Notes under the pieces: generated by a model | Seen by the model: the letters and a program-made list of their open reading frames with translations, nothing else | What the model was told of the DNA's origin: nothing | The model's database searches: none | Program-made: the position numbers and the translations under genes | Origin: Sepiola atlantica | Lineage: Eukaryota > Mollusca > Cephalopoda > Sepiida > Sepiolidae | Assembly: GCA_963556195.1 (NCBI GenBank) | Contig: OY744537.1 | Span: 19,443,274 to 19,507,273, forward strand | Direction of reading: 5' to 3' | Length of the DNA: 64,000 nucleotides | In this document: in pieces, positions 39,002 through 51,500 of the stretch | Position numbering within the stretch: the stretch's first letter is position 1 | Layout: the number at the start of each line of letters is the position of its first letter

Positions 39002-42000
39002 TCACACATAAATAAACTAGTAGATATTATTTCCATCTCTCTCTTATACATATATATATATACATATTGCATATACTTATATGCTCATAAATAGTTTAAT
39101 ATTTATTAATTAATGATACACAAACAATTAAATAAATAGGAATAAATAAATACATTCACGCATAAATAAATAAACTAATAGATGTTATTTCTTCTCTCTT
39201 TTTTACCACATTTTCGGTTTTCATCAGAATTTTAATTTCTAAAATCTTTCATGCAATTACATAGAAATTTATTTTTCCTTCCTCCTTCCTTTTTAATTCG
39301 AAACGTGGCAATGAGTTCAGACCCCCCCCCCCCCATCTACCACCGGCCCCTACGCTCGTTATAACACAATTACCAAGACAATATCTTTCTTTCAAGGCTA
39401 AAGATAATAAACTCATATTCAACCAACTCATTCCTTTCTTTTTCCTAAAAACTCCAATGAATTGCTGCTGCTGACATGCAGCCAAACTACCTTTCTCAAT
39501 TTTTGATTCTTTCATATAGTCCCTCCGAGGCTCGCCGCTCTCAGACAGATCAAAATTGATGACTGTATGATTATATTTTCTGCATTTTTCTTCATCCTGA
39601 GGAAGTCTCACCATTAAGACGAAACGTTGATGAATACATAAATAATATAGTTTTTGGCTTTCCTTTTTCATATATATATATATATATATATAAAGATAGA
39701 AGAAATAAGAGTGATAAACATGTACGAATGTCCAGATTTATTTCAAACTTCGATTGTTCAATGTAAGGTATATTCTGTAATAAACTAATGTTTATTATTC
39801 TTTCCTTAAGCCAAGGCTTTTCAAAGATCGAAATCTTATCATCAGAGGAGATATACAGATAGATAAGTTGGCTGTGGAAAAGCCAAAGTTCAAACATTTG
39901 AAAAAATATTATTAAAAATAGAGTGAAAAGAGTTTGTGTAAAAAAGATATGTGGTTTGTTCAGATGGTAATTGTCCGTAGAAAAAGTGTCCAATGAAAAG
40001 GAGATTTTGAAGAAGACGAAAAAAGTTTTTTGTAGAGGCAGTATGGAGAAAGTGTTCAAAATGAAGCAATTCCAATAGTGAAATGTTGAGTTCAAATAGT
40101 AGATGGAGCGCACTTAAATGGAATTGATATAAGAAATCTGGCCATTTTAAAATCTTCCTGGGCCAGCGTAGAAAAACAAATGACTTTAGTGGTGAAATAT
40201 TCAAGCGATTCTAAGAAAAAAAACCTTAAGTTAAAAAGCGAGACCAAATTAGGAGGTGGGCTGGAGAGAAGGGAGAGTGAAACATGAGGGAAGAAAGTGG
40301 TAGGGTTAGTTGAAAGAGCCATGGTTGCTGTTGGAAGGAAAGGGGGTGGGGGAGGAAGGGTTCAAGTGATAAGGGTGTGGTTGGTAGGATGTGGGCGAGG
40401 ATTGGTCATAGGTTAAGAAATAGGTCATTGAGTGTAAATATTATTTGAAAAGAAAAGGGGGAGCCGTAGTTAAAACCGGATTTTGGACGGAGGACAAAAT
40501 AATTTCGAAAGTTCAAGAGGGTTACCGTTGCGGAGATTAGAATTCCAATGAATGGAAATCTGCAGTTTAAATGTTGAATAAGTAAAAGTCAGGCAAAGAC
40601 TAGCATTTACTAGTTAAAATTTCTAAAAAGTTTAAAAGTGCTACCTAGTTGGTTAAATGTATAATAAAATAAATAATTAATTAAATAAGGCCCAGATGAA
40701 TAATTAAATGAATAATTAAATGATTAAGTAATTAAATAAGACAAGCCCAATGTATAGTTATACATCTAACCTGTCCCACTCAATCATATTAAAATTTAGG
40801 GTAGGGGACAATTTAGGGGATAAGGTTAGACTGCTTGTAACAATTGATTTCCATTATAAGTATTATGAGGTGGGGTTGTGTTGAAACAAGTAAACTTAAA
40901 TGTAGTGCCAGTGCTTTGAAATAATAAATGGCTTTATAAGGGGAAGTAGAAGGACCGATTGAAGGAGTAACCAAGGAGTGTAGTTAAATGCGAGATAAAT
41001 GGAATCTACGAGGAAGATATTGTCGATAGAGAGAGGCATGTACAGGGTCGATTGAATGGATACAAAGGGGAGATAAGAAGGAGATGAAATGAGAAAGCAT
41101 AAGAAGCAATGGAAAAAGTGTATGCGGGAAAGGTTTAGCCATAGGTGAAGATTCAGGTCAGAAGGGTGTATATAATTTGAAAAGCAGGGGGGGGGGGTCG
41201 TAGTTAAAGTGGATTTTGAACGGAAGACAAGAATAATTTCGAAAGTTTAAAAGGGTTACCATTGCGGAGATTAGGGATCCAAAGAATAGGAATCTATAGT
41301 TTAAATGTTGAATATGTAGTAAGTCGGGCAAAGATTAGCGTGAACTAATTCAATTTTCTGAAAAGTTTAAAAGGGCTTCCTAGTTGGTTAAATGTATAAT
41401 TAAATAAATAAATAAATAAAAAAATAAAAATAGATAAATAATTGAATAATTGAATAAGGCCCAAAAGAATAATTAAATGATTAAGTAATCAAATAATGAA
41501 AAAAATAAGTAAGACAAGCACAATGTATAGTTATACATCTAACCTGTCCCACTCAATCATATTAAAATTTAGGGTTGGGGACTATTAAGGAGATAAGGTT
41601 AGACCGCTTGTAACAATTGATTTCTATTATAAATATTATGGGGTAGGGTTGCGTTGAATCAAGTAAACTTAAATGTAATGTCAGTGCGTTGGAGTTGTAA
41701 GTAGTTTTATAGGGACAAGCAGATGGACCAATTGAAGGAGTAACCAAGGAGCGTAGTTAAAAGTGAGATAAATGGAAACTACGAGGAAGATATTGTCAGT
41801 AGATAGAGGCCCATACAGGGTCGATAGAATGGATACAAGGGAGATAAGAAGGAAGTAAAATTAAGAAGCAATGGAAGAGTGTATGCGCAGGTTGGCAAAC
41901 AGAAGAACAAGAAGGTAGAAGGAAAAGTGAAGTAAAAGAAATAGGAGCTATAATGTTGAGTAGGGATAGTGGTATTGAAATTAGAGTGGTTAAGGATCGG

Positions 42001-42502
42001 TAGGTGCAGGAAGAGTAATGTTAGTTCTTAATTTACAATATGTGCTATGGGGTGATATAGTTATTAGGTGCAATGGGGAGGATATGTTATTGGGATGGTT
42101 ATTTGTGAGATTGGGGGAGTTAAGAATAAAGATTAACAAATTAACAAATTATAGAATTTAACAATTTGTCTAATTCTAGAAAGGGGGCAGTTGGCTGGGA
42201 GGAGGAGTGTCAGAGGGAGTAATGAAATTAATGTATTTAAATTTTCGCTTAACTTATCTATCTGTATATCTCCTCTGATAAGATTTCGATCTTTGAAAAG
42301 CCTTGGCTTAAGGAAAGAATAATAAACATTAGTTTATTACAGAATATACCTTGCATTGAACAATCGAAGTTTTAAATAAATCTGGACATTCGTACATGTT
42401 TATCACTCTTATTTCTTCTATCTTTATAATTGCTCTATCTCGTATATTGAGCTTAAACCATTTCACTATAGGTTCTATCTACTAAAAGTTTACATTTAGT
42501 TT

Positions 42503-42547
<45 letters not shown>

Positions 42548-45500
42548 GAAAATGAAAAAGGAAAACCAAAAAATGGATGTTTTTTATGTGTACATCAACG
42601 TTTCGTCTTTATTTATAAGACTTCATCAGGATGATAATATAGAGAAAAAATGTCATGCAAGTACAGATACATGTAGGGTAGACATATTGGGAGGAAAAAT
42701 AAAATAAAATAATGGCCACTACTGGGTGGACGTCCGTACTTGTTGGAGAATAAAAATGAATGTTGAAGAAAATGAGTGGGGAAAAAATGGAAAGATGGGG
42801 TGAGCAAGGACTACTGTGGCTGGTGGTAAGAGAAAGAGGTGGGGGATGAGCAGGGGTAAAGTGGATGGCAGAGAGGGAGTGGATGAGAGGGAGGAGGGAA
42901 GTGTTTGACCAGATGGCTGCGGCCAAGATTGAAGGGGAAAAAGTAAGTTGGAATGTTTGTGTGTGGGGGGTGTATGCAGGGAAAGGAGGATGGGTAGAGA
43001 GTGTCATAAAGGTTAGAGATGAAAATAAAAGTTATCTATGATCAGGCAAGAATCTTTGTTTTGTGAGGATGATCTTGCTTATTAAGGGTGATAGGTTAAA
43101 GAAACGACACTCTTCCATTTACTCACACCCTTCCTTTTTCTCCTTGAATCTTCACTTTCTCCTTACTCTTTCCGTTTTTCCCTCACATTTTTAACACTGC
43201 AGTCCAAATAAACTTTCTCATGTTCCAAATATTTCAAATATTCCATACCCACCCTTTCAATTACCACCCTCCTCCACCCCTCCACTCCCTCACTCATTGC
43301 TATCATTTTCCAAATATTTCATACCCTATCACAACAAATCCTCCCTCTCCCCCTCACCCATTCCCCCTCTCAACTATTTTCTCCCATACCCTCACTTTTC
43401 CATACCCCCTTCTTAAATTCCCTCATTTTCTCAAAACGCTCTCTAAGACCATAACTTTCGCCCATCCACCAAAATCACAGCCCCCCCTCCTTCTCTACCC
43501 ATCCTCCTTTCCCTGCATACACCCCCCATACACAAACATTCCAACTTACTTTTTCCCCTTCAATCTTGACCGCAGCCATCTGGTCAAACACCTCCCTCCT
43601 CCACTCCCTCTCTGCCATCCACTTTACCCCTGCTCATCCCCACCTCTTTCTCTTACCACCAGCCACAGTAGTCCTTGCTCACCCCATCTTTCCATTTTTT
43701 CCCCACTCATTTTCTTCAACATTCATTTTTATTCTCCAACAAGTACGGACGTCCACCCAGTAGTGGCCATTATTTTATTTTATTCTTCCTCCCAATATGT
43801 CTACCCTACATGTATCTGTACTTGCATGACATTTTTTCTCTATATTATCATCCTGATGAAGTCTTATAAATAAAGACGAAACGTTGATGTACACGTAAAA
43901 AACATCCATTTTTTGGTTTTTCTTTTTCATTTTCCCATCACGTCGAATTACCTTCATCCTTCTCTTCCCATATATATATATATATAGTATACTGGCGTGG
44001 TGTAGTGGCTTGTGGCGTGGACTGTGGGTTCGGCATGCCAAGGTTCGGGGCTGCTGCATCACTTTCACTAATACCTTTGTGAAAGGTATTAATCCATATA
44101 TCCCCGTTCTAGCCATAGATTAAATCATAGACTCTTAAGCCTTAGCTGTGCAATTAGTCTAGGAGGAAAACTCTGAAATGACATTAATCTTTCTCTGCTT
44201 ATCTTGGCATTATTTCCAGTTATCCTGGATTTCTACTTGCCACTGGACTCAAGCAATGCCGGTTGAGAGGAGGTGCACTTTAAGATTGTGCAACCCTTTC
44301 TTCATCATACTCCCCATGCAGGCATCATTACAGGGGGTATTCATTGTCTCTTGAAACTGAAAGGCGGCTAACATATATGATTTATTGTTTCTATTTAAAC
44401 ATTCTTCATAGATCTATATATTCGCAATCATTGCCATGTTTATATCTGATTCTGGTTGAAATGGAAATTTACCTCTGTTCTTTTATATCTTGGATGGGTG
44501 TCAATAAGTTTCATTATTGCTGGAATCAGCTGAAGGAAAGAAAATAAAACATCTAAGTGAGAAAAAGTTAATAAATGGAAACTGAAGGAATGCAATACAT
44601 GAACAAATTAGGCTCTTTACAATGCATTTGCATTGAAAAAATAATGAACAAATTATTGGGATACTGTAAAAAAAAGCAACTGATAGAAAACATCATCAAC
44701 ATCATCATATTTGGTTTAACGTCTGTTTTACATGCTGGCATGTGTTAGACGGCTTTTAGAAATTAACTTCCAAACTAACCTATCTCTGGCTAGGTCTTTA
44801 TCTCACTTTAAAATAAGAGAAATGAAGCTTAATTATTTTCTTTACAATAATGAGAATATTTTGAAAAAAAAAATTTTTTTTATGTTTTTTAAAATAAATT
44901 ATTTATTTATCTTAAAAACTTGAGCACTTTCGGTGATATACACCCTTGTCAAAAGTATAAGCATTTTTTCTTCTTTTTCGTTTAACCTTCTTGATTGAGA
45001 TATTTACTGCAGTCAAGTTGAAATTCGTCTTGATGTTATCGATGATTAATGTTGATATGCCAGTGTGCGTAGCACGTGGTTACGTGAATAGGGTAGAATG
45101 AAAAGTCCACACTTGGAGCGTTGATAAAGTGGCAATAATAAGGAGAATATTTTGAAAAACCTGGACAACACATTTTTTTATATTTAAAAAAATAAATTAT
45201 TTATTTATTCTAAAAAATTGAGTACTTTCGGTGATATACACTTTTGTCAAAAGTATAAGCATTTTTTTTCTTCTTCTCTTTTCGTTTAATCCTTGGACTT
45301 TTATTTTCTTTACATTTTAATTTAAATATTTTATTTTTATTATGAATAGAATTGAATTAGTGTTGTGACCCTGTTAGGGGCCGAAATAAAGACACGGAAA
45401 CACAGGGTTACAGGAACAAAGATATATTATTGAAGAAAAAGAATATATATACAAGTGGTATTCTGGACTGCCAGTATAGAACTGGGGTGGAAGAAGACAG

Positions 45501-48500
45501 TGAGTTGGAATACTTCTCGCATTTTATTATGGATGGACGAGTCCATTTGTTCTTCGTATAGGTACGGCACCATAACAATTAGAGATCAGAATTGAATTAT
45601 TTCCATACAAAAACGACTTTAAGTAAATATAAGAAGAAAAAAAAATCAAACTAATAAAAAATAACACAACACAAACATTTATTAAAACTAAGATTAAAAA
45701 TGTTCATGTAAATTAAATACCACCGCCTCGGTTGTAAACACTAATGTCAATGTATATACCAAAAGGTAACAAATAATAACATTGAAGGGGTTTTTTAACC
45801 CACCTAATAAACTGGTATTGTCCTGGCCTTTGGGTCTGGATTTACGCCGGTCTATTGGGGGTTGTTTGGTCCTGTGCAGTTCTAGGAAGTGCACCCTCCC
45901 AGGCTTTGCCTCCCCTCTTTGGGGAGGAGTAAGTTTATTGCTTACTGCCTGAGGCGCCCTACCGGGAATGCTGACATGGCTGCCCAGGCAATTTTTAAAT
46001 GGCCAGAATACTCACCTCGAGCTCTGGCTTATCTAATCCCACTTTCCCGACCTTGTGTCACATTTTACCTTGTGGGAGGTAGATAAATAGTAACATTGAA
46101 GAATGATGTAAAACGAGTTAAAATAACTGTCAGTTTTGTTCTGGTGATAAAATACATGCAAAAAAAAATGATTTGGTCGTGTTTGTTTACCATCTATGGG
46201 TTATTTAATGCCGAATAATGTTGTCAAATCTAATTCTATAGATGGGATAATTATTTATATTCTTAGAATACATTGCTACTAGAAAAAAAATGATTTGGTC
46301 CTGTTTGTTTACCATCTATGGGTTATTTAATGCCGAATAATGTTGTCAAATCTAATTCTATAGATGGGATAATTATTTATATTCTTAGAATACATTGCTA
46401 CTAGAAAAAAAATGATTTGGTCCTGTTTGTTTACCATCTATGGGTTATTTAATGCCTGTTACGTAAACACGAGTTATCTCCCGTTGACTTAAGTGACTCC
46501 CACCGTCACTATTGACTGCTACCTCCCACTACGTGTATTAGTGGTAAACTGCTATGTATTCAGTGTAAATAAATTTCTTGTTACGTTCACACGTGTGTCT
46601 CGTCTCTGTTAATGAATGCTTCAATAGCAAGTTACTAATATGGCTTTATTTAATATTCACCTGTATCAACGCATAATATAAAATGGTGTCAGAATAAAAC
46701 ATCGAACCGTCAACACTCACAGCCGTATATCAATATTTTCAAAAAAAAAAATGGAATTTTTACCACATCCAAAAGAATTAAATTTCTCTTTGGATAATCT
46801 CGGACAGGAATGGGAAACTTGGAAAAACCAATTTCAATTGTTCCTGCAAGCTACAGAGTCGGACAAAAAACCGGAGAAGGTGAAAACTTCAATATTGCTG
46901 ACCTGTATAGGAACCGAGGGAAGGAAAATATATTATACGTTTAACTTTGAAAATGACGAAGAGAAGCTAAACTTGAAAAAAGTTATAGAAAAATTTGACG
47001 CGCACTGCCAACCAAGAAAAAACCTGACGTTTCTCACATATCAATTTCTCACGTGCAAACAGAAAGAAACACAGAGATTTGATGAGTACGTCACAGAACT
47101 ACGGCAAAAGGCAAACAAATGTGAATTCGGTGACCTCACTGAAAGACTAATAAAAGACATTCTAATTTGTGGCGTTAATGACAACATGTTGAGAGAAAGA
47201 ATGCTCAGAGAACCTTCACTGGATTTACAAAAGGCGATACAAGCAGGCCTGAGTGCTGAAGAAACGAAGAGACACTCCAAGATAATGGCTACATGTGAAA
47301 CAGAAAATATCTCAACAATTCGCAATCCAAAGAAAAACAGGCTGTCGTCCAAAGTCATGTTCAAACGTGAAGACAAAAAGCCCGCGAAAACACAACAATG
47401 GATTGAGACATGCACCTACTGCGCTGGGTCACATCAGAAAGGAAACTGTCCAGCATACAATAAAAACTGCACAAATTGCGGCAAAAAAGGACACTTCGCT
47501 CGAATATGTCGAACGAAAAAGAAGAAACTATATAATGTCGGACACTCACACAATTCAGACCACGTGGAGCAAAATCAGTTTAACATGGACGCCATATTGA
47601 AAAAAAATGTAGACGCACTACAAACTGACAAATGGAAAGTAAAGATTCGAGGCAACGAAACACTCATCAACTTCAAAATCGATACAGGTTCTGAAGTAAA
47701 TGTATTACCAGCAAAAATATATAGAACTATTGAACCAAAGCCAAAATTAAATAAAACGTCTATAAAATTAACCGCCTACAACTGTACGCAAATTCCCACG
47801 ATAGGGAGCTGTGTTATACAATTACAAAATAAAAATATAAAAGTAAGTTCGCATTTCATTGTGGCAAACACAAATGCAAACGCAGTAATCGGCGCAGAAA
47901 CAGCGGAAGAACTAGGATTGATAAAAAGAACTTATGAAATAAACAAGACGGACATAGAAGCATTAAAAGAAAAATATAAAGATTGCTATGGTGACATCGG
48001 AAAATTACCAGTCACACATCATATAACAATAACTCCGGACATAAAACCCGTCATAAATCCTCCAAGGAACATACCATTTGGGATGAAACCAAAATTAAAA
48101 AAGGAGTTAGAAAAAATGACAAAAATGGGAATAATAAAACCCGTTGAAGAACCGACAGATTGGGTAAATTCTCTGGTAATAGTGGAGAAACCGAACGGAA
48201 AATTAAGACTATGTTTGGACCCTAGAGACCTAAACAAGGCCATAAAAAGAGAACACTACAAATTACCCACCGCCGAAGAAATATTTGCAGAAATGGAAAA
48301 TCCAAAATATTTCACGAAATTAGACGCTTCAAATGGATATTGGCAAATACCCGTTGATGAAGAAAGCTCTAAGCTATTAATATTTAATTCGCCATTTGGT
48401 CGTTATTCGTTCACGCGCCTGCCATATGGAATACATAGTGCCTCTGAAATTTTTCAAGCACAAGTTGCAAAAATAATAGAAGGCATACCTGGAACGAAGA

Positions 48501-51500
48501 ACTCACAGGACGATATAATAATATGGTCAGAAACATTAGAGGACCATATAAAAACATTAGACAAAGTATTCAGTCAACTACGCAAAGCTGGATTAAAATT
48601 AAACAAAAATAAATGTGAATTTGCAACAAAGCAATTAACATATTTAGGTCATTTGATCACTGATGAAGGAATAAAACCAGACCCTTCTAAAATAAAGGCA
48701 ATAACACACATGCCTCTACCCGAAAATAAAAAAGATATCCAACGATTTTTGGGAATGACCAACTACCTGTGCAAGTTCATACCAGAGTACTCAGAGGTAA
48801 CTACACCGTTGAGAGTACTGCTACACAACGATACGCTGTGGTCATTTGATAAACCTCAAATAGAGGCTATAGAAAAACTAAAACGGATAATAACTAGTCT
48901 ACCAGTTTTAAAATTTTATGATCCCAGCAAAGAAATTAAAATCACCACCGATGCCAGCAAACATGGATTGGGTGCAGTGTTACAACAGAAACATGATGAA
49001 AAATGGTTACCCGTGTCATACGCGTCACGATCGACAACCTCAGCAGAACAAAATTACTGCCCGATAGAATTGGAAACGCTCAGCATAGTGTTCGCCTGCA
49101 ACAAATTCCACCAATATATCTATGGAAGAAAATTTCTCATAGAAAATGATCACAAACCATTAAGGCAAATTTTTAAAAAATCCATTACAAAAAGCCCTCC
49201 GAGAATACAAAGATTCATACTCGCGCTTCAGAAATACGAATTCGAAGTAATATACATTCCAGGGCGAGAATCCGTAATTGCTGATGCATTATCACGTGCA
49301 TACATATCAGACAGCGAACAAGAAATATCGGATACAGAAATGGACAAATATATCCATACCATTATAAAACAATATCCAATGAGCGACCAAAAACTCAACA
49401 TATACCGTGAGGAGACTGGGAAAGACCCAACACTAAAAATGCTCATGAAATATGCGACATCAACTTGGCCAGAAAAAATGGAAGTGCCACCCACAATAGC
49501 ACCATATATGCCAGTCCGCGATGACATATCGGTTGTGAAAGGACTAGTATTGAAAGGTACACGAATAGTGGTCCCAACCTCCCTAAGGAAGGAAGCCCTA
49601 CAAAAAATCCACACTGGACATTTGGGCATAGAAAAGTGCATTACAAGAGCAAAAGAGGTTGTATATTGGCCTAACATAAACAATCAAATAAAAGAAATGG
49701 TTAGCACATGCACACATTGTCTAGATCACAGAAACCGACAACTGTCAGAATCACTAATACACCATGAAATACCCGTAACACCATGGACCAAAGTTGCGAC
49801 AGACATATTTTACTTATATAGTAAAGCATATGTAGTGATAATAGACTACACGACTAGATATTTCGATATCCACAAACTTGATGACTGCAAATCAAGTACG
49901 GTGATCAATAAAATAAAAAACACCTTCGCAAAATTTGGCATTCCACAAATAGTGATTAGTGACAATGGACCCGAGTACCGATCATCAGAATTTAGACAAT
50001 TTGCTAAAGATTGGGATTTCAGGCATATCACGACAAGTCCGAACTATCCACAGTCGAATGGCTTAGTAGAAAGAAACATTCAAACAATTAAAAGAACATT
50101 AAAGAAATCGTTTGAAAGTAGACAAGACCCATACCTAGCAATGTTAGCGTTACGGACTTCACCATTAAAAGATAAAACCCCGTCACCAGCCCAACAGTTG
50201 ATGAAAAGAACGCTAAGGACAAATCTTCCAAATATCATGCATAACAAAACAATGAAAAAGCATGAAATAAATAAAAAGTCCAGAGAGCTACCAGAACTAA
50301 AGAAAGACGATACTGTCCGTATTCTTTCACAAGAAAAATGGAACCGAAAAGGTAAGGTTGTGAAAAAATTAAAAGAGCCTCGTTCATATCTAATAAAAAC
50401 AGAACAAGGAAATTATGTACGGCGCAACAGACGTCATATTTTAAAAACAAAAGAAAATCAAAAGTTCAAAATCAAACACGACTATGAAAACATATTAAAT
50501 CAAGAAAATAGTCGAAAGCAAGTCGTATCAAAAACAAGCTCGGAAAACAAAATAATACCAAACTCCACAAAGAAAGGGAGACTAATTAAATGTCCAGCCC
50601 GATACAGAGACTAAATGAGAAAACTCTAAAAAATAAAAATACTTTTATTTTTCAGTTAAAACAAAGAAAAAAAAAAACGGAGATGTTACGTAAACACGAG
50701 TTATCTCCCGTTGACTTAAGTGACTCCCACCGTCACTATTGACTGCTACCTCCCACTACGTGTATTAGTGGTAAACTGCTATGTATTCAGTGTAAATAAA
50801 TTTCTTGTTACGTTCACACGTGTGTCTCGTCTCTGTTAATGAATGCTTCAATAACAAGTTACTAATATGGCTTTATTTAATATTCACCTGTATCAACGCA
50901 TAATATAAAAATGCCGAATAATGTTGTCAAATCTAATTCTATAGATGGGATAATTATTTATATTCTTAGAATACATTGCTACTAGAAAAAAAATGTCTCC
51001 ATTTGCTTATTTATAATAGTTTAGTATTTCTATTAGTTTTGAAATTACTGAAGTTTTAACTTTTAACTCGTTATCTTTATTTTGCTCTGTGAAGCTTTTG
51101 TTTAACTTCCGATATTTATAACTTCTAGGATATGACATGTACAGCTTTGAAATTGTAATATGACTTGAATGAAAACCTAATTTGGTAAATAAAATGTACA
51201 GCTAATTAGGGCACGACAAAAAATGTTTTCCAGATTTGGACACGGTCTATCAATATTTTAATTAAAACTATTTTCTAAACCTAAAATCCAAACAAATCGA
51301 CGTGTATTTGTGAAAGCAAAATGTTTTGCACCATTAATTTCTAGAAATTTAAATGTTTAAATATGTTTAAATATGTTCCCAGATGAGAACATTGCCAGGT
51401 ATAAAAGGTTAAACTTAACTAACTATATCAAAAGGTATGGTTTGGTAGTTTTGTTTTACGGCATATCAACCCTTTTTGGGTTATTTAATGCCGAATCTGG

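Larger units (their letters stand above)
39691..42430. mobile_element. 2.7-kb fold-back element
   Basis: About 190-bp ends (39691-39880 and 42240-42430) are inverted copies, reading gataaacatgtacgaatgtc on the left and its complement on the right. The interior has no long frame but contains a ~0.75-kb tandem duplication. A single end of the same family lies at 10860-11100. The class is uncertain; a Penelope-type pLTR arrangement or a fold-back element would fit. Confidence 0.65.
46457..50910 (+). mobile_element. intact Ty3/Gypsy LTR retrotransposon
   Basis: Complete element: two 227-bp LTRs, a tRNA-Leu-type primer site, one unbroken gag-pol frame, a polypurine tract and a 5-bp target duplication ATGCC (46452-46456, 50911-50915). 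The LTRs differ at one position that I can see (tagcaag vs taacaag), so the insertion is recent. No env frame. It lies in the MTG1 intron between exons 52306-52500 and 44473-44529, antisense to MTG1. Confidence 0.97.

Noticed and set aside
39592..40204. 173- and 104-codon minus-strand frames
   Set aside because: They run across a repeat boundary and a TA microsatellite, with low-complexity composition and no domain.
43220..43873. 217-codon Pro/His/Ser-rich open frame
   Set aside because: It lies within the C/T-rich repeat that also occurs twice elsewhere; composition is low-complexity and frames differ between copies.
46010..46060. U1 snRNA-like head (atactcacctcgag, ggcttatct)
   Set aside because: Only two short matches to U1 (5' end and one 8-mer) with wrong spacing; not enough to claim a U1-derived repeat.
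46158..46456. CRISPR-like array
   Set aside because: Contiguous 122-bp tandem units without unique spacers, in a eukaryotic genome.
47041..50450. Several minus-strand ORFs of 60-150 codons
   Set aside because: Shadows of the Gypsy gag-pol frame.
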